The position numbers were made by a program, and so were the translations under genes. From NCBI RefSeq assembly GCF_025685415.1, contig NZ_JAGSYB010000001.1:1426001-1490000 (forward strand): DNA of 64,000 nucleotides, in the 5' to 3' direction. Under the pieces are notes generated by a model. That model was not told where the DNA came from. It did not search any database and saw only the letters and a list, made by a program, of their open reading frames with translations. This stretch comes from Terriglobus aquaticus. GTDB taxonomy: Bacteria; Acidobacteriota; Terriglobia; Terriglobales; Acidobacteriaceae. The stretch's first letter is position 1; every line of letters starts with the position of its first letter. Of the stretch, positions 8,670 through 17,795 are shown piece by piece.

Positions 8670-10399
8670 CGGCCGCTCGACTTTCCGCCGTCGGCTTTCT
8701 GCTGCGGACCGTGCTGCTGCACATTCTGGCCCTGCTGCGATGTCCCGTTGTTCTGGCCACGCTTGCCCTGATTGTTGGTGCTCTCCGCTTGCGAATTCAC
8801 AATGCTCTGGTCGCCGTACTGGTTGGGTCCACTGTCGGGCGTCTGGTGTGTTTGGGCCTGGGCACCCTTTCCAGTTGCGTCATTCTCGCTGCGCTGCATC
8901 AATTGCGGCCGTACGACGGCGCCTTCGCGAACGTCGTCCGTAACGCTGGTGATCACCGTGTCGCCGTCGCGCAGGCCGCTGACGATCTCGACGGACGGAC
9001 CATAGTCTCGGCCGATTGACACCGGCGTCATGTGTACGTGGTTGGTGGGGTCGACCACGGCCAGCGTGGTCCGGTCGTTGCGGATCACCACCGCGTCACC
9101 CGGAACTGCAAGCGGAGCCTCCCCGCGGACCTGCTGGAACGACACAACCGTGTACATCCCGGGAAACAGCTTGCCGCCGCGATTGTCGATATCGACCTCC
9201 GTGAGCATGGTCCGAGTGTTCTGGTCCAGCGAATCGGCCGTGCGCGTCACGGTGCCTTGCACCGGCGGGCCGCCCATGCGCTCCTGCACAAACACGGCCG
9301 CGTTCATCCCCTTGCGGACGCTGGTGGCGTACCCCTCAGGGACGCTGACCAGAATGCGGAGCGTATCGATTTGCGAGATGACAAAAATGGCCCCACCCTG
9401 CGCGCCGCCTGTGGTCGGGGCCGCGCCTGTCGACGTGCTTCCGCTGGAGCCGCTGTTATTTGCGGAGGCCACTCCGGCCGTGCCGCCGTTGCTGGACGAC
9501 GTGGTCGGGTTGGGCGCGCTCATGGCAGCACCATTCGAGCCGACCAGGGCGCCCACATCTGCATTGCGCTGCGTCACCACACCGTCGAACGGCGCGGTCA
9601 CCCGCTCATAGCTCTGCAACGCAATCACCCGCAAGAGGTTCGCGCGATAGCTTTCCACGTTGCGCTGGGACGATGCGACCGTGGCTAGCTGAGTGCGGTA
9701 GTCGGTCTCGCGCTGGTCGCCATCCTGCCGGGAAAATACACCCTTGGCGACCAGAGTGCGCCAACGCTCCCAGGTGACCCGCGACAGGTCGAGCTGCGCC
9801 TGCTGCTGTGCCTCCTGCGCTTCGGCCTGGCGCAACTGCTCTCGTGCCTGGTCCACCTGCTGGTCCAATTCCGGCGCATCGATCAGGGCCAGCAACTGCC
9901 CCTTGCGGACGTGATCGCCGATGTCGACAAAGCGCTTCTTCACGTAGCCATTGGCACGCGCAAACACATAGGCGTCGGTGAAGGATGAAGTGGTTCCCGG
10001 CACAGTAAGCTGGCCAGGCGCCGCTGTCCGGCTCACCTTGACCACATCGACCCTGGGGTTCTCGCGTTCGCGCTGTTGCGCCTCTGCCTGGATGCGCTTG
10101 TTGCGGTTGTGGCGCGGCAGATAGCCGATGAAAAAGATGAGTAGAAGCACGGCAATCCCGACCGCTGCCCAGAACAGAATTGGCCTCCAGTTCCGGCGCT
10201 TATGGCGGTGGTGCTTGTCATAGTCCTGCTGGACTTCCCTGTCGTGCGCCACCTGCTCATGGCGCTTGTGAGCGGCCTGGCGCGCAAGCGACTCTTCCCG
10301 TTCCCATTCGGCGCGGGTCATCCGGCGATCGGGATCTTCGGAGACCTCGCGAAGGCGCTCGTCTTCCGGATAGATTCGCTGCTGCAGGTCGTCGCTCAT
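8666..10399 (-). CDS. RND efflux periplasmic adaptor (HlyD/AcrA-type)
   Basis: 577 residues. The first 71 residues are a highly charged, probably helical cytoplasmic tail, followed by a membrane segment about 72-94. The adaptor core follows: lipoyl-like halves around VRKGQLLALIDAPELDQQ and ERVTAPFDGVVTQRNADVG with a coiled-coil hairpin between them, a beta-barrel and the membrane-proximal domain. A Ser/Thr/Gly-rich insert lies in the middle and a Gln/Asn/Gly-rich tail at the end. Most AcrA-type adaptors begin with a lipoprotein signal or a short anchor, so the long cytosolic tail is unusual. Lies 54 nt after the permease gene and overlaps the TolC gene. Confidence 0.9.
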   Translation of the reverse strand: MSDDLQQRIYPEDERLREVSEDPDRRMTRAEWEREESLARQAAHKRHEQVAHDREVQQDYDKHHRHKRRNWRPILFWAAVGIAVLLLIFFIGYLPRHNRNKRIQAEAQQRERENPRVDVVKVSRTAAPGQLTVPGTTSSFTDAYVFARANGYVKKRFVDIGDHVRKGQLLALIDAPELDQQVDQAREQLRQAEAQEAQQQAQLDLSRVTWERWRTLVAKGVFSRQDGDQRETDYRTQLATVASSQRNVESYRANLLRVIALQSYERVTAPFDGVVTQRNADVGALVGSNGAAMSAPNPTTSSSNGGTAGVASANNSGSSGSTSTGAAPTTGGAQGGAIFVISQIDTLRILVSVPEGYATSVRKGMNAAVFVQERMGGPPVQGTVTRTADSLDQNTRTMLTEVDIDNRGGKLFPGMYTVVSFQQVRGEAPLAVPGDAVVIRNDRTTLAVVDPTNHVHMTPVSIGRDYGPSVEIVSGLRDGDTVITSVTDDVREGAVVRPQLMQRSENDATGKGAQAQTHQTPDSGPNQYGDQSIVNSQAESTNNQGKRGQNNGTSQQGQNVQQHGPQQKADGGKSSGR

Positions 10400-10453
10400 C
10401 GTGGTAGGTTCCGTCCCCGTGCGCCGCGTGTCGCGGTCTGGTGGTGCGTATGG

Positions 10454-13400
10454 CTACGCGGTTCTTGGTTGTGCGCTGCCGGGAGCCTGCGATGCCGATT
10501 GCGCGGCCCGCTCCTTCTCCTCGGCCTCTTCCCGCTCGGTTTGCTCGATCTCCTCGGCCCAGTTCTTCGGCGCGTCCTTGCGCAACCAGGAGTACATGAT
10601 GGGAACCACAAACAGGGTTCCAAGGGTGGCAAACATCAAGCCGCCGATCACGGCGCGCCCAAGCGGAGCGTTCTGCTCCCCGCCTTCGCCCAGCGCCAGA
10701 GCCATTGGGAGCATGCCGATGATCATGGCCAGCGCGGTCATGACTACAGGCCGCAAGCGTGTGAAGCCTGCGTTCTCCGCAGCTTCGATGTTGTTACGTC
10801 CAGCGATTCGCTCGTCATTGGCAAACACGACCATCAGGATCGAGTTTGCTGTAGCGACACCGATGGTCATGATGGAGCCCATGAGCGAAGGCACGTTGAA
10901 GGTGGTGCCGGTCAGGAAGAGCATCCATAGGATGCCCGCGAAACCCACTGGCAGAGACATGAGGATGATCAGCGGATCGAGCCAGCTTTGAAAATTCACC
11001 GCCATAAGCAGATAAACCAGGATGATGGCGAAGATGATGCCGAGACCCAGCCGCTCAAACGAACTGGTCATCGTTTGCACCTCACCGCGCAGAGCGATCT
11101 GCGACCCCTTCGGAACATCCTTGCCCGCGCGGTCGATGATCTTGCGGATATCGCTGGCCACGCCACCCAGATCCCGCTGATCGACGTCTGCGTAAATGTC
11201 ATACGTTGGCTGAATGTTGTAGTGGTCAATGATTACGGGCGTGATGTCGCGCTCGAAGTTCGCAACGTTGCCCAGCAATTGGCTCACGTTACCGGCAGGA
11301 CCGGTCACCGGAATGCGCGACATAGCCTGCATCGAGTCGATGCGATACTGCGGGGTCTGCACCACAACCTGGTAGTTCACCCCGGAGAGTGGGTTCAGCC
11401 ATTCGTTCGGCGCGGTCTGTCCCGTGCCGGTCAGCGAGATCAACATGCTTTGTGCAACATCCTGCTGAGTCAGGCCGATCTGGCGCGCTTTGAGCCTGTC
11501 TACGTTGACATTCACCGTGGGCAGTGCCACCTGCTGGTGGATGTGCGCATCCGCAATGCCTGGGATTGCCTGCACCTGTTTCAGCAGTTGCTGCGCGAGC
11601 TGGTAATTCTGCCGTGCGCGACCGGCAACCTGGATATCGATCGGCGCTGGCAGACCGAAATCAAGAATCTGATTCGTGATGTTGGCCGGTTCGAAAAAGA
11701 ACGTCGCCTCCGGAAATTTGTCATGCAGATCGTGCCGCAACAGCCGTTGATATTCCTGCGTGTGACGCTTGCCCGGCTTTAAGGAGATGAGGATCTCGCC
11801 GTCTGTGTCGGAGGTCGCACCTCCAGAGGTAAACGCGAGGTTGATACCGCCGTTGGGCAGACCGATGTTGTCCAGGATCAGCGTGACCTCGTCGGCCGGT
11901 AGGAGGTGCCGGATCTCTCGCTCAACGCTGGCGAAGTAAAGCTCTGAGTCTTCGGGCCGCATGCCTTCCGGCGGATAGACGTGGAGCCGCATCTGCCCGG
12001 AATCGACATAGGGGAAGAAGTCCTGACCGATGAAAAACAGCAATGGCAAGGAGAGCACCACGAAGAGACCGAAGCCGGCGATGGTCAGGCCCTTGTTGTC
12101 GAGCGTCCAGGCCAACACCTTGCGATATTGATCGCGACGGCGATCGAACCAAGCGTCGAACTTGTGGTGCCACCGCCAGAGAAAGTTCCGCTCCGCTTCC
12201 TTCTCACTCGCGCCTTCATCCTGGTACAGCGGCAGTTCGGCCGCCAGCAGGAAGTGCATCATCGTTGGCAGTAGCGTTCGCGACAGGAAGTACGACGCGA
12301 GCATGGCGAAGACAACGGCCATGGCGAGCGGCGTAAAGAGGAACCGCGCAGGTCCTGTGAGCAGAAGCACGGGGGTGAAAACGATGCATATGGACAACGT
12401 GGACACGAATGCCGGGGTGGCCACTTGCTGCGCACTATCGAGAATGGATCGCACCAGCGGCTTCTTCTCGCTCATGTTGCGGTGCGTGTTCTCGATCTCG
12501 ACCGTTGCATCGTCGACCAGGATGCCGACAGCAAGGGCCAGGCCGCCCAACGTCATCACGTTGATGGTCTGACCAAGGGCATACAGGATGACCAGCGACG
12601 TGGCGATCGAGAGTGGAATGGAAGTGCAGACGATGAGGGTGGACCGCCACGATCCAAGAAACAACAGGATCATCAAGCCGGTCAGCGTCGCGGCGATGAT
12701 CGCCTCGCGCACTACTTCGCTGATGGACTCACGCACAAAGATGGACTGGTCGAACAGCGGTGTGATCTCCAGGCCGGGAATGCCTGCCTCGATCTGGGGC
12801 AGCATCTTTTTCACGCCATTCACAATGTCCAGCGTGCTGGTCTGGCCGTTCTTGAGTACGGTCAACAGAGCGCCACGCTTGCCGTTCTCGCGAACGACGT
12901 TGACCTGTGGTGCGGAGCCGAGGCGTACCTGCGCCACGTCCTTCATTTGGACCACCGCCCCGTTAGCGGCGCGGATTGGCATGTCGTTCATCGCGCTGAC
13001 CAACGCGGGCGACGAGTTCAGCTTGATGATGAACTCTCGATCGCCCATGCGCGCGACACCGGCGGGCAGAATCAGATTCTGCTGGTTCAGCGCGGTCGAA
13101 ATATCCTGGGCTGCAAGGTGGTGCGAGTACAGCAGGTTCGGATCGATATCCACCTGCACCTGGCGCACCTTGCCCCCGTACGGCAGAGGCACGGAAGCAC
13201 CCTGCACGTTGGCCAGCCGCGGTCGGACAAACGAGGTGCCGTCGTCGTATAGATCTTCTTCCGTGAGCCCTTGACCATTCAGAGCGAGCTGAACGATGGG
13301 CACGCTCGAAGCGTCGTATTTGATGATGTTGGGCGGGTATGTGCCCGGCGGCAGGATGCGCAGAATCGTTTGCACCACCGCGGTGATCTGCGACAACGCG

Positions 13401-13711
13401 AGCTCCACCTTTACGGTGGGCTGAAAGTACACGCGAATGACGGACACACCCTGGTAGCTTTCGCTGGACGTGTGTTCGATGTCGTTGACAGTGGTGGACA
13501 GAGCCCGCTCGCACACGGTGACGATGCGGCCTTCCATGTCCTGTGGAGGCAGTCCGCTATAGCTCCAAACAATCGTGACAACAGGAATGTTGATGTACGG
13601 ATAGATATCTTTCGGCGCAGTGATCACCGTGCCGATGCCAAGCAGCATGATGAGCATCGATAACACGACAAACGTATACGGGCGCCGCAGCGCCAGGCGT
13701 ACGATCCACAT
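10454..13711 (-). CDS. RND-family efflux transporter permease
   Basis: 1085 residues, the usual size, with the two-fold repeat of twelve membrane helices and two large periplasmic loops. TM4 carries GILVDDATVEIENTHRN, whose Asp-Asp pair matches the proton-relay residues of AcrB. In the region equivalent to AcrB TM10 the sequence is IGVATANSILMVVFAND: Ala stands where AcrB has the relay Lys. It therefore belongs to a branch other than classical AcrB. The C-terminus adds a charged Glu/Ala tail. First gene of the operon; the divergent xylB starts 109 nt away. Substrate unknown. Confidence 0.93.
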   Translation of the reverse strand: MWIVRLALRRPYTFVVLSMLIMLLGIGTVITAPKDIYPYINIPVVTIVWSYSGLPPQDMEGRIVTVCERALSTTVNDIEHTSSESYQGVSVIRVYFQPTVKVELALSQITAVVQTILRILPPGTYPPNIIKYDASSVPIVQLALNGQGLTEEDLYDDGTSFVRPRLANVQGASVPLPYGGKVRQVQVDIDPNLLYSHHLAAQDISTALNQQNLILPAGVARMGDREFIIKLNSSPALVSAMNDMPIRAANGAVVQMKDVAQVRLGSAPQVNVVRENGKRGALLTVLKNGQTSTLDIVNGVKKMLPQIEAGIPGLEITPLFDQSIFVRESISEVVREAIIAATLTGLMILLFLGSWRSTLIVCTSIPLSIATSLVILYALGQTINVMTLGGLALAVGILVDDATVEIENTHRNMSEKKPLVRSILDSAQQVATPAFVSTLSICIVFTPVLLLTGPARFLFTPLAMAVVFAMLASYFLSRTLLPTMMHFLLAAELPLYQDEGASEKEAERNFLWRWHHKFDAWFDRRRDQYRKVLAWTLDNKGLTIAGFGLFVVLSLPLLFFIGQDFFPYVDSGQMRLHVYPPEGMRPEDSELYFASVEREIRHLLPADEVTLILDNIGLPNGGINLAFTSGGATSDTDGEILISLKPGKRHTQEYQRLLRHDLHDKFPEATFFFEPANITNQILDFGLPAPIDIQVAGRARQNYQLAQQLLKQVQAIPGIADAHIHQQVALPTVNVNVDRLKARQIGLTQQDVAQSMLISLTGTGQTAPNEWLNPLSGVNYQVVVQTPQYRIDSMQAMSRIPVTGPAGNVSQLLGNVANFERDITPVIIDHYNIQPTYDIYADVDQRDLGGVASDIRKIIDRAGKDVPKGSQIALRGEVQTMTSSFERLGLGIIFAIILVYLLMAVNFQSWLDPLIILMSLPVGFAGILWMLFLTGTTFNVPSLMGSIMTIGVATANSILMVVFANDERIAGRNNIEAAENAGFTRLRPVVMTALAMIIGMLPMALALGEGGEQNAPLGRAVIGGLMFATLGTLFVVPIMYSWLRKDAPKNWAEEIEQTEREEAEEKERAAQSASQAPGSAQPRTA

Positions 13712-13807
13712 CCCTGCTTCTTTCCCTTGCTGATGTCAGTGCGTTGGATGCAAAAACATTGTGGAGTGTGCCAGCGATCGCAATTGGCAGACAGTTGTTG
13801 ATCAGGC

Positions 13808-13813
13808 GACAAT
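13808..13813 (+). promoter_or_regulatory. -10-like box 6 nt before xylB
   Basis: GACAAT ends 6 nt before the ATG, with TTGGCA (13784-13789) 18 nt upstream of it. Transcription would start at or next to the ATG, giving a leaderless mRNA; no Shine-Dalgarno site is visible. Confidence 0.45.
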
Positions 13814-13819
13814 GCCGGT

Positions 13820-15337
13820 ATGACAACGGCATCCGCGTTTCTGGGCATTGACTGCGGCACACAAGGAACCAAGGCGCTGCTGCTGCAGCAGGATGGCAAG
13901 ACCCTGGGCCGCGGCTACGCCAAGCACGACATCATCGAGCGCGCCAATGGAGCGCGCGAGCAGGATCCGCGATGGTGGGTGGATGCGTTGAAAACGAGTG
14001 TGGCCGCTGCCATGGCCTCGCACCCGAACGCTGCTGTGCAGGGCATCGGCATCTCGGGTCAACAACACGGGCTGGTTGTGTTGGACGAAGCGAACGAGGT
14101 CATTCGTCCCGCCAAACTTTGGAACGACACGGAAACCGCGCCGCAGAATGAAAAGCTGCTGACCCACTTCGGTGGACCGGAAGCATGGATAGAGCGGTTC
14201 GGCATCGTCCCGCGAACGGGCTACACCGTAAGCAAGCTGCTTTGGCTGAAAGAGGTTGAGCCGCAGAACTTCGCGCGAGTGCGCCACATCCTCCTGCCGC
14301 ATGAGTACTTGAACCTCTGGTTGACCGGAAACCTTCGTGCGGAATACGGCGACGCCTCCGGAACCGGGTACTTCGACCCGCGCAGCCGCAAGTGGATTGC
14401 CGAGGTGCTGCAGTGGATTGACGGAGGAAGCGGTCAGTTGGTCTCAGCACTGCCGCAGCTGATCACGCCGGAAGACGCCGTCGGCAAGCTCCGCCCCGAG
14501 ATCGCGGACGAGCTTGGACTACCGCACGACTGCCTGGTTGCAAGCGGCGGTGGCGACAACATGATGGGAGCTCTGGGCACCGGCAACGTGAAACAGGGCG
14601 TGGTGACCATGAGCCTCGGAACATCGTCTACGGTGTACAGCTATCGCGACGCTCCCGCCGAGGATCGCAGCGGCAACGTTGCGCCCTTCTGCAGCAGCAG
14701 TGGCGGGTGGCTGCCGCTGGTCTGCACGATGAACGCGACCAACGTGGTCACACAAACAGTGGAACTGATCGGCAGCACTGTAGCCGCTCTGGAACCCGCA
14801 TTGCAGAACACACCGCCCGGCGCCGATGGCCTGGTGTGGCTTCCATTTCTGAATGGCGAGCGCACCCCCGACCTGCCCTCCGCACGCGGCACGCTGCTGG
14901 GCGTCTCAGCAAACAACTACACGCAACAGCACCTGATCCGCGCCATGGTGGAAGGCGTCAGCTTCGGCATCCTCGCAGGCTTGGAGCTGATCCTGCAAGG
15001 CGCCGCTGCGCAAACCGTACAACTGATCGGTGGCGGCGCGAAGTCGGCCGAATGGCGGCAACTGCTGGCGGATGCAACGGGCGCAACGATTCAGGTGCCT
15101 GCGGAGGAAGAAGCAGGCTGCCTCGGTGCCGCCATTCAGGCGATGTACGCGTGCGGCTGCGCCGCGGGAGACGGCGGTTCGTTTCAGGAGTTGGCCGACC
15201 GCTATGTGCGCGTGGATGATTCCAAGACGGCGAGGCCGAACCCTGCGAACCGTGATCTCTACCGTGCAGCCATGCGCGCTTACCAGGATGCACTTCACCA
15301 CCAGTATCCGGAGACGGCAGGCAGCAGCGCAACATAG
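13820..15337 (+). CDS. xylB: Xylulokinase
   Basis: 505 residues, FGGY carbohydrate kinase. It phosphorylates D-xylulose to xylulose 5-phosphate for the pentose phosphate pathway. Seen: the N-terminal phosphate loop LGIDCGTQGTKALLL, the xylulokinase-type GISGQQHGLVVLD near 75 and AKLWNDTET, and GGGAKSAEWRQLLAD in the C-terminal domain. No xylA or xylose regulator lies beside it. truB follows after a short gap and may be cotranscribed. A GH43 enzyme and sugar transporters elsewhere in the window fit growth on pentosans. Confidence 0.93.
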   Translation: MTTASAFLGIDCGTQGTKALLLQQDGKTLGRGYAKHDIIERANGAREQDPRWWVDALKTSVAAAMASHPNAAVQGIGISGQQHGLVVLDEANEVIRPAKLWNDTETAPQNEKLLTHFGGPEAWIERFGIVPRTGYTVSKLLWLKEVEPQNFARVRHILLPHEYLNLWLTGNLRAEYGDASGTGYFDPRSRKWIAEVLQWIDGGSGQLVSALPQLITPEDAVGKLRPEIADELGLPHDCLVASGGGDNMMGALGTGNVKQGVVTMSLGTSSTVYSYRDAPAEDRSGNVAPFCSSSGGWLPLVCTMNATNVVTQTVELIGSTVAALEPALQNTPPGADGLVWLPFLNGERTPDLPSARGTLLGVSANNYTQQHLIRAMVEGVSFGILAGLELILQGAAAQTVQLIGGGAKSAEWRQLLADATGATIQVPAEEEAGCLGAAIQAMYACGCAAGDGGSFQELADRYVRVDDSKTARPNPANRDLYRAAMRAYQDALHHQYPETAGSSAT

Positions 15338-15369
15338 CAGAGCCGCGCTCTGCTGTAATGGGAGAGTTC

Positions 15370-16260
15370 ATGCAAGCCGCTCCTATTCACGGTCTCCTGA
15401 TTCTCGATAAGCCCGCGGGCCTCACCTCGCACGACGTGGTTGCGCTGGCCCGGCGCGCCACGAACGAGCGCTCCATCGGACACCTGGGAACGCTCGATCC
15501 CATGGCCACCGGCGTGCTCCCGCTTCTGATCGGCAAGTGGACGCGGCTGGCTTCGTTCTTCTCCACCGCAGAGAAGCTCTATACCGGCACCATCCGCTTC
15601 GGCTTCAGCACCGATACTTTCGACGCCGAGGGCGAGCGCATGAGCGAGCCGGAGCCGCTGACGCGCTCACTGGAAGAGCTACGCGCCCTAGCAGAGAAGT
15701 TTCGTGGAGAGATCGATCAGATGCCGCCGGTATTTTCGGCGAAGAAGATCGATGGCGTTCCCGCATACAAGCTTGCGCGGCAGGGCAAGCCCGTCGCTTT
15801 GAAGACATCACGCATCACCATCCATAACTTCACGCTCGATGCTTTGGACGGCGACACGGCCGAGTTCAGCATCCATGTGTCGTCCGGGGGTTACGTGCGT
15901 TCGGTGGCGCATGAACTGGGTCAGCTAGCCGGGTGCGGTGCGCACTTGAGCAGCCTGCGCAGGGTGCAGGCCGGACCCTTCACGCTGCAGCAGGCATGTA
16001 CCCGCGACCAGTTGATCGACGCGGTGAACCACGGAAACGTGCGCGATCTCCTGCTTCACCCGAGGACAATCCTGCCGGAGTTCCCCGCCGTCGCAGCGGA
16101 CGAGTCGTCTCTGACCAAACTGCGCAACGGACAGGCAGCGAACCTGCCGGAGTATTCGCAAAGCAGGATGGTTAAGGTGTTTCGCGGTCAAACGGAGCTG
16201 GCAGCGATATGCAGGCGCGTGGCCGGAACCCTGTTCCAGCCGCACCTCAACCTCGTGTAA
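15370..16260 (+). CDS. truB: tRNA pseudouridine(55) synthase
   Basis: 296 residues. TruB converts U55 in the T loop of tRNA to pseudouridine. Seen: GLLILDKPAGLTSHDVV, the catalytic-Asp motif SIGHLGTLDPMATGVLPL near residue 40, and YTGTIRFGFSTDTFD. The C-terminal PUA-like portion is short. The ATG at 15370 is preferred over 15358 because GGGAG lies 6 nt before it. It lies 32 nt after xylB on the same strand and ends 9 nt before the convergent tesA gene. Confidence 0.95.
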   Translation: MQAAPIHGLLILDKPAGLTSHDVVALARRATNERSIGHLGTLDPMATGVLPLLIGKWTRLASFFSTAEKLYTGTIRFGFSTDTFDAEGERMSEPEPLTRSLEELRALAEKFRGEIDQMPPVFSAKKIDGVPAYKLARQGKPVALKTSRITIHNFTLDALDGDTAEFSIHVSSGGYVRSVAHELGQLAGCGAHLSSLRRVQAGPFTLQQACTRDQLIDAVNHGNVRDLLLHPRTILPEFPAVAADESSLTKLRNGQAANLPEYSQSRMVKVFRGQTELAAICRRVAGTLFQPHLNLV

Positions 16261-16269
16261 TCGACATAC

Positions 16270-17019
16270 CTATTTCTTCAGCATCGGCTGCAGAAAGCCG
16301 AAGATATTCTTCGCGACCTGCCGGCAGCCCTGAGCAGTGGGGTGCACCCCATCCTGCTGGATGCTTCCGCTCACGCCCCACACGCCCTGTAGCAGAAACG
16401 GGTAAAGCGGGACGGAATACTTGTCTGCGACCACGTGGTACGTGCGGTTGAACTCCTGAATGTAAGCCTGGCCGAACTGCGGCGGCAGCGTGATGCCGGC
16501 AAGCGCAACTTCGGTTCCGCTGGATTTCAGTCGCTGAACGATCGCGTCCAGGTTGGCTCGCGAACTTGCAACGGGCACTCCGCGCAGACCGTCGTTGCCG
16601 CCGAACTCCACCACCGCGATGGCCGGATGCAAGGCGAGTACGCGGTCGACGCGCGCCAGACCGTCCTTCGTGGTTTCCCCACTGATGCCCAAGTTGACCA
16701 CGCGGTAGTGATACCCGGCCTTGTCCAGCAGGCCTTGCAGGCGCGACGGATAGGAGTCGGCTGCGTCTACGCCGTAGCCGGCAGTCAGGCTGTCGCCAAA
16801 GCAGGCGATCACAGGGCGACCGTCATCGACGGCCTGTTGTTCCGTGGTGCTCATAGGCTTGGAATGTGCTCGCGCAATGGCCGCCTGGTAGTTAACGGCG
16901 CTGTTCTGGTTTTCGGATTGGCGTGTGGCCTGGCCGGGTTTGCATCCGTTCAGCCAAAGAGGGAGCAGGAAAAGCAGGGTAACCAACAACAGGAGCCGGG
17001 TTCGAGAGAGGTTAGGCAT
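16270..17019 (-). CDS. tesA: SGNH/GDSL esterase, TesA/TAP family lipoprotein
   Basis: 249 residues from the ATG at 17019. Residues 1-25 are a hydrophobic signal ending in the lipobox LNGC, so it is probably a lipoprotein. Block I CFGDSLTAGYG carries the nucleophile Ser, NLGISGETT is block II, VVEFGGNDGLRG block III, and QQDGVHPTAQG holds the catalytic Asp and His. The family includes E. coli TesA (thioesterase I, arylesterase, lysophospholipase). It is divergent from a ybbA-ybbP-like ABC pair, the same arrangement as in E. coli. CATGAT lies 7 nt before the ATG; no ribosome site is seen. Confidence 0.9.
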   Translation of the reverse strand: MPNLSRTRLLLLVTLLFLLPLWLNGCKPGQATRQSENQNSAVNYQAAIARAHSKPMSTTEQQAVDDGRPVIACFGDSLTAGYGVDAADSYPSRLQGLLDKAGYHYRVVNLGISGETTKDGLARVDRVLALHPAIAVVEFGGNDGLRGVPVASSRANLDAIVQRLKSSGTEVALAGITLPPQFGQAYIQEFNRTYHVVADKYSVPLYPFLLQGVWGVSGSIQQDGVHPTAQGCRQVAKNIFGFLQPMLKK

Positions 17020-17026
17020 AGCGTCA

Positions 17027-17032
17027 ATCATG
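17027..17032 (-). promoter_or_regulatory. -10-like box 7 nt before tesA
   Basis: CATGAT on the minus strand ends 7 nt before the ATG at 17019. It fits a leaderless transcript. Confidence 0.35.
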
Positions 17033-17045
17033 TGAGATGCAGTGC

Positions 17046-17051
17046 GATACT
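17046..17051 (+). promoter_or_regulatory. -10-like box 6 nt before ybbA
   Basis: GATACT ends 6 nt before the GTG at 17058. It supports that GTG as start and a leaderless transcript. Confidence 0.45.
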
Positions 17052-17057
17052 GAGCGC

Positions 17058-17795
17058 GTGAGTTCCACGCCAAGCATCCGCGTTTCCAACCTGATCAAGA
17101 CCATCCGCAACGGTTCCCGAACGGTCGAAATCCTTCGGGGCATCAGCTTTGACGTGACGGCCGGCGAGTTCGTCGCCATGGTCGGCGCGTCGGGCTCCGG
17201 CAAAAGCACGCTGCTCGGTCTGCTGGCCGGGCTCGACACACCCACCAGCGGCAACGTCAATCTGAACGGAACCGAGATCAGCTACCTGAAAGAGGACGAT
17301 CTTGCAGCCGTCCGGGGCCGTCTGATCGGCTTTGTCTTCCAGAGTTACCAGTTAATCCCCACGTTGACCGCGCTGGAAAACGTGTTGCTGCCCTACGAAC
17401 TGAACAGCAAGGGTCAGGAGCGCGAAGGCCTGGAACGTGCCCGGGGCCTGCTGGATGCAGTGGGTCTTGCGGATCGCGGAGATCATTATCCTGTTCAGCT
17501 CTCCGGCGGCGAACAGCAGCGGGTCGCCCTGGCACGCGCGTTTGTTCTGCGTCCGCCCATCGTGCTGGCCGACGAGCCTACCGGCAACCTGGACTCGCGC
17601 AACGGCGCGCAGGTGATGGACCTCCTGCTGAACCTGAACCGGAAGGAAGGAACCACGCTTGTGCTGGTCACGCACGACCCTGCCGTTGCTGCGCACGCGT
17701 CTCGCACGCTGACCATACGCGATGGCGCGTTGGTTTCCGATCAGCGCAATGACGCCTTCCCAGGGAGCACCAGCACTAATCCGAGGTTCGGCTGA
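17058..17795 (+). CDS. ybbA: ABC transporter ATP-binding protein, YbbA/LolD type
   Basis: 245 residues from GTG 17058; an ATG at 17037 is in frame but lacks support. Walker A is GASGSGKST, the Q loop is FVFQSYQLIPTLTALEN, the signature is LSGGEQQRVALARAF and Walker B is IVLADEPTGNLDS. This is the MacB/LolD class that works with FtsX-type permeases. The stop TGA overlaps the ATG of the permease by one base. In E. coli ybbA-ybbP is likewise divergent from tesA. The substrate is not established, but lipid or lipoprotein handling in the envelope is the usual suggestion. Confidence 0.93.
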   Translation: MSSTPSIRVSNLIKTIRNGSRTVEILRGISFDVTAGEFVAMVGASGSGKSTLLGLLAGLDTPTSGNVNLNGTEISYLKEDDLAAVRGRLIGFVFQSYQLIPTLTALENVLLPYELNSKGQEREGLERARGLLDAVGLADRGDHYPVQLSGGEQQRVALARAFVLRPPIVLADEPTGNLDSRNGAQVMDLLLNLNRKEGTTLVLVTHDPAVAAHASRTLTIRDGALVSDQRNDAFPGSTSTNPRFG

